Part shown: positions 16,498 to 24,731 of the stretch, piece after piece
Position numbering within the stretch: position 1 is the stretch's first letter
How the letters are laid out: each line of letters starts with the position of its first letter
Origin: Deltaproteobacteria bacterium
GTDB taxonomy: Bacteria > Myxococcota > JACPTQ01
Length of the DNA: 64,000 bases
NCBI GenBank assembly: GCA_016192705.1
Contig: JACPTQ010000048.1
Span: 1-64,000, forward strand
Direction: 5' to 3'
The notes under the pieces: generated by a model
What the model saw: only the letters and a program-made list of their open reading frames with translations
What the model was told of the DNA's origin: nothing
Databases searched by the model: none
Program-made: the position numbers and the translations under genes

Positions 16498-17361
16498 ATG
16501 CGGGTCATCGTCCTGAAAGTTTGCGCGACCGTCGGCGCGATATCGACGTTCGGGACCGGTCGAGCCGATGCCGGTTCTGGCGACGGCCCGCGGCTCAAAC
16601 GAAACCTCGTTCTTGACCGCGACGTGATTGAAGCCCGCACCGCGCTTCACCTCGGCCTCACGAAAAACGCCCGGTCGGTCGCTCCACTCTCGCTTGACCT
16701 CGGCGGCGCCCTTTCCCTTTTTGACCATTTCGAAATTGGGCTCGGCGTCGGCCTCAGCATCGTCGATAAGCGCGGCTCGTTGTCGGGCGCAACGATCCTC
16801 ACGGGCACGGGCGCCGACGATCGCGCCGCTAATTCCGGCTACAACACCGAACCGCCTCATCTTTACGCGCTGTATCAGTTTGGCGACTGGGGCCACGGCG
16901 CGGGAATCGTGGGCGTCCGCCTGGATCTTCGCTTCCCGTCCGGCAGCTCGAACGACGTCGACGCGTCGGGGTACGCAGGCTCGAAGCTGGGTTTCGCGGT
17001 TTCGATCCCAACGCGATTTAAGCTCGCCGATCTCTTTGGTTTCGACTTGGCGGTCGGTTTCGCCCTCACGCTCACAGACCCCGAATCGACAAAGACGCTT
17101 TGGCTGGCCGTGACGCCGACGATTCAAGCGACGGACGATCTTTATTTCGCCGTGACGGCAACGTTGACGCTCAAGGCGGCCGCTGACCTCTTTTCAGCAA
17201 CCGCGTTCGATGTTGGATTATCGATGCAGGTCGGCGTCCAGCTATCGCCGCGTGTCGACTGGTATCTCGCCTTCGCCTTCACCGATCTCAACCCCGTCGC
17301 GGGGAGTTCGATCGACGGCCGCTCGCTTTGGACGGGGCTCAATTTCCGGTTTGGCCTCTGA
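16498..17361 (+). CDS. Probable outer-membrane beta-barrel protein
   Basis: A 287-residue protein with a cleavable signal peptide (VIVLKVCATVGAISTFGTGRADAG). The rest is a series of amphipathic strands with alternating hydrophobic residues and many Gly/Asp turns (for example DHFEIGLGVGLSIVD, DLFGFDLAVGFALTLT, DDLYFAVTATLTL). It ends in SLWTGLNFRFGL, a terminal Phe-x-Phe-Gly-Leu typical of barrels handled by BAM. No specific family recognised. GGAGG stands 6 bases before ATG 16498, which decides the start. Confidence 0.7.
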   Translation: MRVIVLKVCATVGAISTFGTGRADAGSGDGPRLKRNLVLDRDVIEARTALHLGLTKNARSVAPLSLDLGGALSLFDHFEIGLGVGLSIVDKRGSLSGATILTGTGADDRAANSGYNTEPPHLYALYQFGDWGHGAGIVGVRLDLRFPSGSSNDVDASGYAGSKLGFAVSIPTRFKLADLFGFDLAVGFALTLTDPESTKTLWLAVTPTIQATDDLYFAVTATLTLKAAADLFSATAFDVGLSMQVGVQLSPRVDWYLAFAFTDLNPVAGSSIDGRSLWTGLNFRFGL

Positions 17362-17466
17362 ACAGTCTGAACAGTCGACAGTCAAGAGTTAACAGTCGAG
17401 AGTTGAGAGCAAGGAATTCAGGATCTCAGTACTCTTAACTCTCGACTCTCGACTATAGACTGTCCC
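17362..17466. repeat. ACAGTCGAGAGTT hairpin repeat between convergent genes, copy 1
   Basis: Short units of the ACAGTC/GAGAGTT type are repeated and then inverted. AGTCGAGAGTTGAGAG faces CTCTCGACTCTCGACT with 15 of 16 bases paired. The element fills the gap between the stops at 17361 and 17471. A related element fills the gap between the convergent genes ending at 58895 and 58972. It probably ends transcription from both sides. Confidence 0.7.
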
Positions 17467-17470
17467 GACT

Positions 17471-18760
17471 TCACTTCTTATCCCGCGGAATCACATACTC
17501 GCCCGTATCGTCCGCCACGTGGAACAGCTCGACCCCTTGCGACATAAGCGCCTCGTAATCAGCGCGTATCTCAACAAGCTCTCGATTCGCACTCCGCAGC
17601 CGCGCCGAAATCACCTGCAGCAAGTTCCAAAGCAGCTTAACCGACAGCGCCGGCTCGGACCGCAAGAGCGCATAAAAACTCGACCGCGCCAAAACCAAGA
17701 GCCGCGCGTCCTCCTCAGCGTTGACCGTCGCGCTCCGCGGGTTGCGATCGATGAGCGACATTTCGCCGACGTGCCCACCCGCCTCAATGACGCCGAGCGC
17801 AATGCCCCCCTTCTCAATTCGCAACCTCCCCGACACAACGATAAAAATTTCGCTCCCGCCGTGTCCCTCCGCGAGCAGAACCTGCCCTTTCTTGACGTGC
17901 CGCATCCGCGTCAAATTGAGCACCTTAATCAGCTCCTTGAACGACAAGTACCGAAAGAGCGGCATCTGCTTGCACGTTTCATATTTGTGCACCGCGTCCT
18001 TACCGCGCTCCTGCGTGATCTCGCCTTCAACCGCGACGAGCGCGACGGTGATGTTGTCGCGCCCGCCCCGCTCGTTGGCCAAATCGACGAGCTTTTTCGG
18101 CGCCGAATCAACCCCCGCAGCAAAGGCCTCCGCGATCTCCTCACGCTTGACGTACCCGTGAAGCCCATCCGAACAGACCAAAAACTCGTCGCCCGGAAGC
18201 ACATCAAAGTCGAGCGTATCGACCTCAACGTACGGCTGCACGCCCACGGCCCGCGTGAGCGCCGAGGCGTACGGCATCGAGTCGACTTCCTTTTCGCGCC
18301 CCTGCTTAATGAGCTCGCGCAACAGCGAATGGTCCTCGGTCAATAGGTGCACCTCGCCGCTTCGCCGAATGTAGACGCGGCTGTCGCCGACATGCGCGAT
18401 AACGCCGTGCCCCCCCCATATCCAAAGGACCGACAGCGTCGTCCCCATCCCGTGGCAGCCACTCTCCTCGCGCGCCTTGTTGAACACCGCCTCCGACGCG
18501 CGTTGCACGGCGCGATCGAGAATCGCTTGCACCTCCCAGCTTTTCCCCGCTCCGACGAGCCGTTCCAATTCGCCGCGCTTCGCCACAACCTCGGCCTTCA
18601 CCTCGTCAACAGCTAATTTGCTCGCGACTTCGCCCGCTGCGTGCCCACCCATCCCGTCCGCCACCACGTACAGACCGAGCTCCGCGTCGAGAAGGTACGA
18701 GTCCTCGTTATTCTCTTTGACTCGACCCACGTCGGTCGCGCCGTAAGTTGAAACGCGCAT
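17471..18760 (-). CDS. PP2C phosphatase fused to a cyclic-nucleotide-binding domain
   Basis: A 429-residue protein. Residues 1-245 are a complete PP2C phosphatase: ATDVGRVKENNEDSYLL, YVVADGMGGHAAGE, CHGMGTTLSVLW, AHVGDSRVYIRRSG, LVCSDGLHGYV, GGRDNITVALV. After a linker, residues 280-400 form a cNMP-binding beta roll (MPLFRYLSFKELIKVLNLTR, KKGQVLLAEGHGGSEIFIVV, GGHVGEMSLIDRNPRSATV), whose GEMSLIDRNPRSATV segment is the phosphate-binding cassette. This suggests dephosphorylation under control of cAMP, cGMP or another cyclic nucleotide. ATG 18760 is chosen for its upstream GGAAGG. Confidence 0.9.
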   Translation of the reverse strand: MRVSTYGATDVGRVKENNEDSYLLDAELGLYVVADGMGGHAAGEVASKLAVDEVKAEVVAKRGELERLVGAGKSWEVQAILDRAVQRASEAVFNKAREESGCHGMGTTLSVLWIWGGHGVIAHVGDSRVYIRRSGEVHLLTEDHSLLRELIKQGREKEVDSMPYASALTRAVGVQPYVEVDTLDFDVLPGDEFLVCSDGLHGYVKREEIAEAFAAGVDSAPKKLVDLANERGGRDNITVALVAVEGEITQERGKDAVHKYETCKQMPLFRYLSFKELIKVLNLTRMRHVKKGQVLLAEGHGGSEIFIVVSGRLRIEKGGIALGVIEAGGHVGEMSLIDRNPRSATVNAEEDARLLVLARSSFYALLRSEPALSVKLLWNLLQVISARLRSANRELVEIRADYEALMSQGVELFHVADDTGEYVIPRDKK

Positions 18761-18918
18761 TGAGAGGACCCTTCCTTTCTGGGCGAGCTCAGGGGCCGCC
18801 GCGTGACCTCGCGCATCGTACAAGGGTGGGGTCGCGCTTCGCAAGCCGGTTCCCGGGTTTGTGGCGCGCGGGAACGTGTGTTACGGTCGCGCCCCGTTTG
18901 GAAAGGAGTTTTCAAGGA

Positions 18919-19500
18919 ATGGAAAGGTTTGGTCGATCGGTTCTTTTTGTATGTTTGTTGGGATTCGGCGCGGCCTGCTCGGGCGAGAAACCGACTGCGG
19001 TCGCGAAGAAGATTGTGGACGCGATGAAGAGCGGCGACAAGAAAGCGCTCGAGGGGCTGGTGACGAAAGACAGCCTGAGCTTCTTGGCGAAGGCGTCAAG
19101 CGTCACGAAGTTCCTTCCGAGCGGCGAGACCGGGTTCGGCGCCGAAAATATCTCGGGAGCAACGGCGACGGTCGACGTCAAAGTCGCGGGCGTCATGACG
19201 CCGTGGACTTTCAAGAAGGAGGACGGGAAGTGGAAGTACGACCTCAAGGCGTCGTTCGACAAGCTGATTTCGACCGGGCTCGAGGCGGGACTCAAAAAAG
19301 CTTTTGGCGCGGGGCTCGACAAAGCGAAAGATCTTTTGCGCGGGCTCGCGCCGGGAACACCGGCCCCGGCCGCGCCAGCACCGGCTGCCCCGACGCCAGC
19401 GGCACCACCGGCGCCAGCAGCGCCACCAGCGCCAGCTGCGCCCCCAGCCGCACCGACGCCTGCTGCGCCACCAGCTCCGGCGCCTGGGCCCGCGCGATGA
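18919..19500 (+). CDS. DUF4878-like lipoprotein with Ala/Pro tail
   Basis: A 193-residue lipoprotein (signal FVCLLGFGAACSG). The core, AKKIVDAMKSGDKKALEGLV to DGKWKYDLKASF, matches the DUF4878/NTF2-like pattern in which one helix is followed by a curved sheet ending in a W-x-hydrophobic strand. The last 50 residues are a low-complexity Pro/Ala repeat likely to span peptidoglycan. SD AAGGAG precedes ATG 18919. Its stop overlaps the ATG of the next gene (ATGA). Confidence 0.7.
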   Translation: MERFGRSVLFVCLLGFGAACSGEKPTAVAKKIVDAMKSGDKKALEGLVTKDSLSFLAKASSVTKFLPSGETGFGAENISGATATVDVKVAGVMTPWTFKKEDGKWKYDLKASFDKLISTGLEAGLKKAFGAGLDKAKDLLRGLAPGTPAPAAPAPAAPTPAAPPAPAAPPAPAAPPAAPTPAAPPAPAPGPAR

Positions 19501-20576
19501 CGCGGTCGAACAGAGTTGGAAGCGTTGGCGTTTCGTTCCTCCTAGTGGGAATGCTCGTGGCGACTGTTGTTGGATGCAAGAAAGATGCGCCCCCTGTTCA
19601 GCCGGACCTGAGAGCGCAAGCGACACCGCCGGCCGCACGAACAGACGAGGCAAAGCGTCTGTCGGGCGCGACCGATCCCGCGACGCCCGGCGATCCCGCG
19701 GCGAGACCGATCGGTCCAGAAGGGGCTGGGACGCCACCCGCAACGCCGCCGCCGGCGACACCGCCTGTTCCCGAGCCGACCGCTCCGACGGGCAGCGCAA
19801 CGGCAGCGCTTTATAAGTTCGTTAAGGCGTCGGCGAACAACGACTTCAAGGTGCTAAAAACGCTCGTGACGAAGGAGTCGGTCAAGCTGATCGAGATGGC
19901 CGAGAGCGCTCAGGCGTCGCGGCCAACGCCAAACCCAAAAAAGGACGAGCCGCTTCCAACGGACGTCGTCGAAAAGCTCGAAGGCAACCGTGCAACGCTC
20001 AGCTTCACGGAACCCGCGAAAGCGGGGGCCAAGGCCAAAAAGGGGAAGGTCGTCTTCGTTAGGGAGGAAGGCGCGTGGAGGTTCGACTTCCAGGCGACGA
20101 TGTCGGCCGCGATGTCAGACCCGTCGTTTGGGGCGGAGGACGGCGCGACGCCGCTTAAAGAAAAGCCGTGCGCGAAGAAGGCCGACGCCTCAACGCCGAA
20201 GAAGGCGATGGACGCGCTCGTAGCGGCCGCAAAAGCTGAGGATCTCGGGTGCTTACGGCTTTATTTCTCGAAGTCGTCGCAGAATTTCATCGATGCGTCG
20301 CGACGCTCGGGGAAAAAGGACGTTTTCCGGATCGGAAAGACACCGATCGCGGGCGCGACCGAGAAGATTTCGGGCGATTCCGCAGTTGTTTCGGTCAAGG
20401 AGGGGCCGGTTGACCAGTCGCTGCACTTTGTTAAGGAGGGGAGCGCGTGGAAACTCGACTTCATGAAAACGGTTGAAGAAGGTCTCAAGAAGATGCAGGA
20501 AATGATGAAGAAAATGCCGAAGATGGACTTCGGCGCGCGCAAGGGCGACCTCGGGCCAGCACCATCCCATCCTTAA
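19497..20576 (+). CDS. Lipoprotein with two DUF4878-like repeats
   Basis: A 359-residue lipoprotein (VGMLVATVVGCKK) with a Pro/Ala/Thr-rich linker at residues 25-100. Two NTF2-like units follow: ATAALYKFVKASANNDFKVL to GAWRFDFQATM, and STPKKAMDALVAAAKAEDLG to SAWKLDFMKTV. Each resembles the single unit of the upstream gene, so the pair looks like a local duplication with extension. The ATG overlaps the previous stop and no SD of its own is needed. The function of the pair is unknown. Confidence 0.7.
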   Translation: MTRSNRVGSVGVSFLLVGMLVATVVGCKKDAPPVQPDLRAQATPPAARTDEAKRLSGATDPATPGDPAARPIGPEGAGTPPATPPPATPPVPEPTAPTGSATAALYKFVKASANNDFKVLKTLVTKESVKLIEMAESAQASRPTPNPKKDEPLPTDVVEKLEGNRATLSFTEPAKAGAKAKKGKVVFVREEGAWRFDFQATMSAAMSDPSFGAEDGATPLKEKPCAKKADASTPKKAMDALVAAAKAEDLGCLRLYFSKSSQNFIDASRRSGKKDVFRIGKTPIAGATEKISGDSAVVSVKEGPVDQSLHFVKEGSAWKLDFMKTVEEGLKKMQEMMKKMPKMDFGARKGDLGPAPSHP

Positions 20577-20663
20577 TCTCGTTCATTTCGAATCTGAATA
20601 AACCGCCTCACCGAATCGTCTATCTATATAGTGATACGAACGAACCATTTGAGGGAGGTTCGC

Positions 20664-21311
20664 ATGACACGACAAATCATAATCGCGGTTGTAGGCGTTG
20701 CGTTGCCGTTTGGTTCATCGTTCGCAGAGTCGGTGGCTCCAGCGCCGCCGAAAACGCCGAACGCGAAGATCACAAGTTTGCAAACCTACTTCCATTACAA
20801 CTGGTTCTCGGAAGTGGTTGTGCGACTCAACGACCGAAAGAAGTTGAAGCGCGGCTGTTGGGGCGAGGTGATCGGACTTGAAAAGCCGAACACCTTCGTC
20901 ATTCAACGTGAGTTCCACAACGATGAAGGCTGGACTGTTCTTCAGGCGCTTACGGCAACCCTTCTCGGCGTCGGCGACACGTACCGCAAAGCGCACGGAA
21001 TCACGCGCACCATCGACAACGCGCGAATCATCGATTCGGTTTGGGTGAGCTGCACGCCGCTAAAGCCGTTCAAGCTGAACCCAGCGATTACGTGGGTCAA
21101 GAAGGTTCGGGGCGGCGTCGACGTCGCGATCAACCGCGGAACCAGCGTCGGGGTCGAGGCGCGCAAATGCACGGGGAGTATCGACGGGGTCGCGGGATCA
21201 TCGTTCGTCATTAAGTCGGTCAAGGACGGCGACAAAGCGTTCGCGACGATTCAGCTCGGCGCCGATAAAGTGAAAACGGGCGCGCGCGTGACGCTCACGT
21301 GCAATCCCTGA
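20664..21311 (+). CDS. Exported hypothetical protein
   Basis: A 215-residue protein with a signal peptide (QIIIAVVGVALPFGSSFAES). The mature part is beta-rich with a few cysteines. I do not recognise it. GGGAGG stands 5 bases before ATG 20664. A TATAGT at 20627-20632 could be its -10 element, in an AT-rich patch, but no good -35 accompanies it. Confidence 0.65.
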   Translation: MTRQIIIAVVGVALPFGSSFAESVAPAPPKTPNAKITSLQTYFHYNWFSEVVVRLNDRKKLKRGCWGEVIGLEKPNTFVIQREFHNDEGWTVLQALTATLLGVGDTYRKAHGITRTIDNARIIDSVWVSCTPLKPFKLNPAITWVKKVRGGVDVAINRGTSVGVEARKCTGSIDGVAGSSFVIKSVKDGDKAFATIQLGADKVKTGARVTLTCNP

Positions 21312-21349
21312 CAGGGAATGAAACGGCGCCCACCCCCAGTTGTAAAGAT

Positions 21350-22276
21350 GTGAGGAGCCGGCGAAAGTGTGGTGCGCTTCCTTGGCTGCTGGCCCTCGGC
21401 GTCGTCACGACAACGACCTTCGCGACGGCGGCCGAGGTTCGGCGCATTCAGGCAAACGACCTTCCTTCCTTGTGTCGCACCCTCGCACTCGCTCGAACCG
21501 GCTCCTCATTTCGCTCTGCGCCACCCGCGAACGCAACGCCACCGCGCGGGCGCCTCTTCAAGTCGACGGTTGAAGGCTGGGGTTGGACGCGGAGCGATGG
21601 CGTGCACCGCGCCATCATCATCGACACGACGCTTCCGCTTGCGCTCGGGCCCGAGGGGTTTCTTGCGACGCGCGACACCGAGAAGCTCCATTTTTTCGCG
21701 TCGGTTGATGACATCGCCGCGGCCGCTGTTCCGCAGCGCATCCCGCTCTCCTTGACGTTTCGCCTCGCCAAAGGGACACGTTGTCTCCGGCTCGTCGACG
21801 GGCGTCTTGTTCTTCCCGTTGAGATTGCGTCGTATGCGGTTGCGCGACTTGCTTCGCCGCGCAATGCGTACGCAAAGGCCAACCGCGAGCGCAAAGCCCA
21901 ACCGTCTCGCCCACTCGATTTCTCGTGGCGAGCCGCGGCCGCGACGCCGATCGCGCGCGTCGTCGTTGTGCCGCCGAGCGAATCTGAAATTGGCGCCGAG
22001 AAGCGATCCGCGTTTTCGGGGGCGCTTCAACCTTATACCCAGGCACTGCGCCGGTGCTACGAGGCAACACTCAAGGAGCGCGGACCGGTGCAGGGTGCGC
22101 TCGTTGTGCGGTTTGCCGTCGATGGGAGTGGCCTCGTGACGGAACAGATTGTCACGGTCGACTTGTTGGCGTCGCCGCCGCTTTCAACGTGCGCACTCGA
22201 GATGCTCCGTCGGCCGAGGTTCGCCCGCGACGCATTCCGCGGACACATGACGATTTATTTCAAGCTCGACCGCTGA
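21350..22276 (+). CDS. Exported protein with TonB/AgmX-like C-terminal domain
   Basis: A protein of about 308 residues. N-terminal RSRRKCGALPWLLALGVVTT makes a signal peptide, which favours the GTG at 21350. The middle 150 residues are unfamiliar. The last 85 residues have the pattern seen in myxobacterial AgmX/PglI-like proteins and TonB C-termini: YTQALRRCYEATLKERGPVQ, then VVRFAVDGSGLVTEQIV, then CALEMLRRPRFA. That domain is thought to mediate periplasmic contacts. The end overlaps the convergent ThiE/TenI-like gene by 17 bp. Confidence 0.6.
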   Translation: MRSRRKCGALPWLLALGVVTTTTFATAAEVRRIQANDLPSLCRTLALARTGSSFRSAPPANATPPRGRLFKSTVEGWGWTRSDGVHRAIIIDTTLPLALGPEGFLATRDTEKLHFFASVDDIAAAAVPQRIPLSLTFRLAKGTRCLRLVDGRLVLPVEIASYAVARLASPRNAYAKANRERKAQPSRPLDFSWRAAAATPIARVVVVPPSESEIGAEKRSAFSGALQPYTQALRRCYEATLKERGPVQGALVVRFAVDGSGLVTEQIVTVDLLASPPLSTCALEMLRRPRFARDAFRGHMTIYFKLDR

Positions 22277-22883
22277 GGGCTAGAAGCGCGTCGACCAGCC
22301 ACCGCGCGGGATCGCGCGCGGTCAGCCAATCGCGAATGACCGCCACTCCGTGTGCGCCCGCTTCGCGAACGGCGGCGATTCGGCCGATGTCGATTCCGCC
22401 AACGCCGAACACGGAACGTTTACCCGCGCATATGACCGCGTCGCGAAGGCCGTCAATGCCTTGCGGCGGGCCGAACGCCGCTTTCGACGGCGTCGCAAAG
22501 ACGGGACCAAAGCGAAAAAAATCGGCGCCCTCCATCCGCGATTCACCGGGAGCATGAATCGAACAGCCGACAAAGCGGGCGTCGCCACAAAGCGAACGCG
22601 AGACAGAGACGGGAAGTCCGTTAGCGGGCAAATGCACGCCATCCGCGCGCGTCGCAAGCGCGACGTCGACCCGATCGTTCACGATGAGCGCAGCGCCGCG
22701 AGAAACCGCCACCTCACGCGCCAGAACGGCAAATTCAATGAGCGCGCGCGTCGGAATCGCTTTCCCGCGCACTTCAACCGCCACGCGCGAATCGAGCGGC
22801 ATCGATCGAAGGCGAGCGAGCGTCTCTTCCGCGCCGACGAGTGCGGTGTCGGTGACGAGAACAAGCTGAAAGCGCGGCTTCAA
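22260..22883 (-). CDS. ThiE/TenI-family protein
   Basis: A 207-residue TIM-barrel protein of the thiamine-phosphate synthase group. The phosphate-binding and substrate motifs ALIVNDRVDVALATRADGVH, FFRFGPVFATPSK and VFGVGGID are present. The usual ThiE motif HLGQ-D is replaced by HLPANGLP, closer to TenI (thiazole tautomerase) and related proteins. So ThiE activity is not certain. No other thi gene is in the window. It is divergent from the sulfate-binding protein gene, with only 31 bp between the starts. Confidence 0.75.
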   Translation of the reverse strand: MKPRFQLVLVTDTALVGAEETLARLRSMPLDSRVAVEVRGKAIPTRALIEFAVLAREVAVSRGAALIVNDRVDVALATRADGVHLPANGLPVSVSRSLCGDARFVGCSIHAPGESRMEGADFFRFGPVFATPSKAAFGPPQGIDGLRDAVICAGKRSVFGVGGIDIGRIAAVREAGAHGVAVIRDWLTARDPARWLVDALLALSGRA

Positions 22884-22907
22884 CTAAACCCTTGTCCAAA
22901 CTATACT
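22879..22907 (+). promoter_or_regulatory. Probable promoter of the sulfate transport operon
   Basis: TATACT at 22902-22907 is a good -10, with TTCAAC at 22879-22884 as a weak -35 and a 17-bp spacer. Transcription would begin 0-2 bases from the GTG at 22915, so the first message is probably leaderless. Confidence 0.45.
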
Positions 22908-22914
22908 CCGGGCC

Positions 22915-23886
22915 GTGTCGGTTGCGGCCATTCGATTGAAGGCGATCGTTCTCTTCGTCGCATCGACTTGTGCGACCCGCGCGGACCATGATGACAAGGC
23001 CGTGCAATCGCTCATCGTCGCCGCATACAGCGCACCGAGAGAGGCGTTTGAAAAATCGGTCTTCCCGGCGTTTCGCGAACATTGGCGAAAGCAATCGGGG
23101 CGCGACGTCCGCGTTCGTGCGTCGTACTTGGGCTCGGGCGCGCAGGCGCGCGCGGTGATCGATGGCTTTCCGGCCGACATCGTCGTGCTCGCGCTTGAAC
23201 CCGACATCGACAAGATCGCGAAAAAGGGGCTCATCGCAAGCGATTGGCGAATGCGCACGGGCCAAAACGGAATCGTCACCCGCACGGCGGTCGCTCTCGC
23301 CGTTCGCACCGGGAACCCCAAAGGGGTTCGCGACTTCAAAGACCTCGGGCGCGCGGGGCTCGAAGTCGTCGTCGCAAATCCCGTGACGTCAGGCGCCGCG
23401 ATGTGGACGTTCCTCGCGTTCGTCGGCACGCGCCCCGTCGCCGACGCGCTCGGGGAAATCCGTGCGACAGTTGGAAACATCGTGGTGATGGACAAGGGCG
23501 CGCGCGAGTCGATCATCAACTTTGAGCGCGGCATCGGCGACGTCGCCGTGACGTACGAGCAGGAGACGGTTGTTGCGCGACGCGCGGGGCGACGGTACGA
23601 CGTGGTGGTGCCCGAGGCAACGCTCGTCGTCGAAATCCCCGCCGCGGTCGTTGACCGGAACGTCGATGCGCGCGGAACGCGGGCATCGGCCGAAGCGTTT
23701 GTCCGATTCCTGACGACAGCGGAGGGCGAACGGCTCATGGGCGAGTGGGGATTTCACCCGGCGCGAGCCGCCGTTCCCGGTGTCGCGAAACCGTTTTTTG
23801 TGCGCGATCTTGGCGGTTGGTCAAAAGCACGCGAACTTTTCGGGAAAGACGGCGCCATCACGCGCGCGGTAGGGGACGCCCGATGA
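22915..23886 (+). CDS. sbp: Sulfate ABC transporter, periplasmic binding protein
   Basis: A 323-residue periplasmic sulfate/thiosulfate-binding protein. A signal peptide (AIVLFVASTCATRA) precedes the family's opening VQSLIVAAYSAPREAF. The oxyanion-binding and hinge segments SYLGSGAQARAVIDG, ADIVVLALEPDIDK, VVVANPVTSGAAMWTFLA and VTYEQETVV are all recognisable. It delivers sulfate to the CysT/CysW channel. GTG start. It is first of four genes joined by 4-base overlaps, with cysK following after a 268-bp gap. Confidence 0.92.
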   Translation: MSVAAIRLKAIVLFVASTCATRADHDDKAVQSLIVAAYSAPREAFEKSVFPAFREHWRKQSGRDVRVRASYLGSGAQARAVIDGFPADIVVLALEPDIDKIAKKGLIASDWRMRTGQNGIVTRTAVALAVRTGNPKGVRDFKDLGRAGLEVVVANPVTSGAAMWTFLAFVGTRPVADALGEIRATVGNIVVMDKGARESIINFERGIGDVAVTYEQETVVARRAGRRYDVVVPEATLVVEIPAAVVDRNVDARGTRASAEAFVRFLTTAEGERLMGEWGFHPARAAVPGVAKPFFVRDLGGWSKARELFGKDGAITRAVGDAR

Positions 23887-24731
23887 CGCGGTCAAACGCA
23901 ACAGCGCTCGTTACACCGTCACGCAGGCGCTCCTTATCGTCTCGGGGCCGCATCTTTCTTCGCGTCGTAACCGCCGGCTACCTCGGCGTCCTCATCGCAT
24001 TGCCGCTCCTGGCCCTCCTCGCGACCGCATTCGAAAAGGGGGTCTCGGGCGCCATCCTGGCGATCGTCTCACCCGAAGCGCGCGCCGCGCTCTGGCTCAC
24101 GCTTTGGACCGGCGGCCTCGTCGCGATCCTGAGCGCGATTCTCGGCACGCTCACGGCGTGGGTTCTCGTGCGCTATCGCTTCCCGGGGCGCGCCGTCATC
24201 TCAGCGCTCGTCGATTTGCCACTCGCGGTGCCGACGCTCGTGACCGGCCTCATGCTCATCCTTCTCCTCGGCCCCACAACACCGCTTGGAGACTGGCTGA
24301 ACGCTCATGGCCTCCGCATCATCTTTGCGAAACCCGCGATCATCCTCGCGCTCCTCTTCGTCACGCTTCCGCTCGTCGTCCGCACCGTCGAGCCGGTCCT
24401 TCGCGAAATCGATCCCGCCGAAGAAGAATCCGCGGCGACGCTCGGCGCCTCGCCCCTCACCATCTTTCGCCGCGTCCTCTTTCCAGCGCTCTGGCCCGCA
24501 ATCGCCGTCGGCACTTTGCAGACGTTCGCGCGCGCGCTCGGCGAGTTCGGTTCGGTCGTCATCATTTCGGGTAACCTTCCGCGCCGCACCATGACGGCGC
24601 CGGTTCATATCTTTGGCGCAATTGAGAGCGGTGAGCCACACGCCGCGGCGGCAGTTTCTGTCGTCCTCGTCGCCGTGTCGGTCGCGCTTTTTGTTTTTGC
24701 GGAGCATCGGTTGCGCGCGAGGCCCACGTGA
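23883..24731 (+). CDS. cysT: Sulfate ABC transporter permease CysT
   Basis: A 282-residue inner-membrane permease (CysT, also CysU) with six predicted helices. The EAA loop is EESAATLGASPLTIFRRVLF followed by PALWPA. It ends GEFGSVVIISGNLPRRTM, typical of CysT and related molybdate/sulfate permeases. With CysW it forms the channel. ATG 23883 overlaps the previous stop (ATGA). Confidence 0.92.
   Translation: MTRSNATALVTPSRRRSLSSRGRIFLRVVTAGYLGVLIALPLLALLATAFEKGVSGAILAIVSPEARAALWLTLWTGGLVAILSAILGTLTAWVLVRYRFPGRAVISALVDLPLAVPTLVTGLMLILLLGPTTPLGDWLNAHGLRIIFAKPAIILALLFVTLPLVVRTVEPVLREIDPAEEESAATLGASPLTIFRRVLFPALWPAIAVGTLQTFARALGEFGSVVIISGNLPRRTMTAPVHIFGAIESGEPHAAAAVSVVLVAVSVALFVFAEHRLRARPT

Noticed and set aside
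18861-19496. Upstream extension of the second DUF4878 lipoprotein
   Set aside because: The open frame overlaps the first lipoprotein in another phase. The signal peptide and ATGA overlap place the start at 19497.
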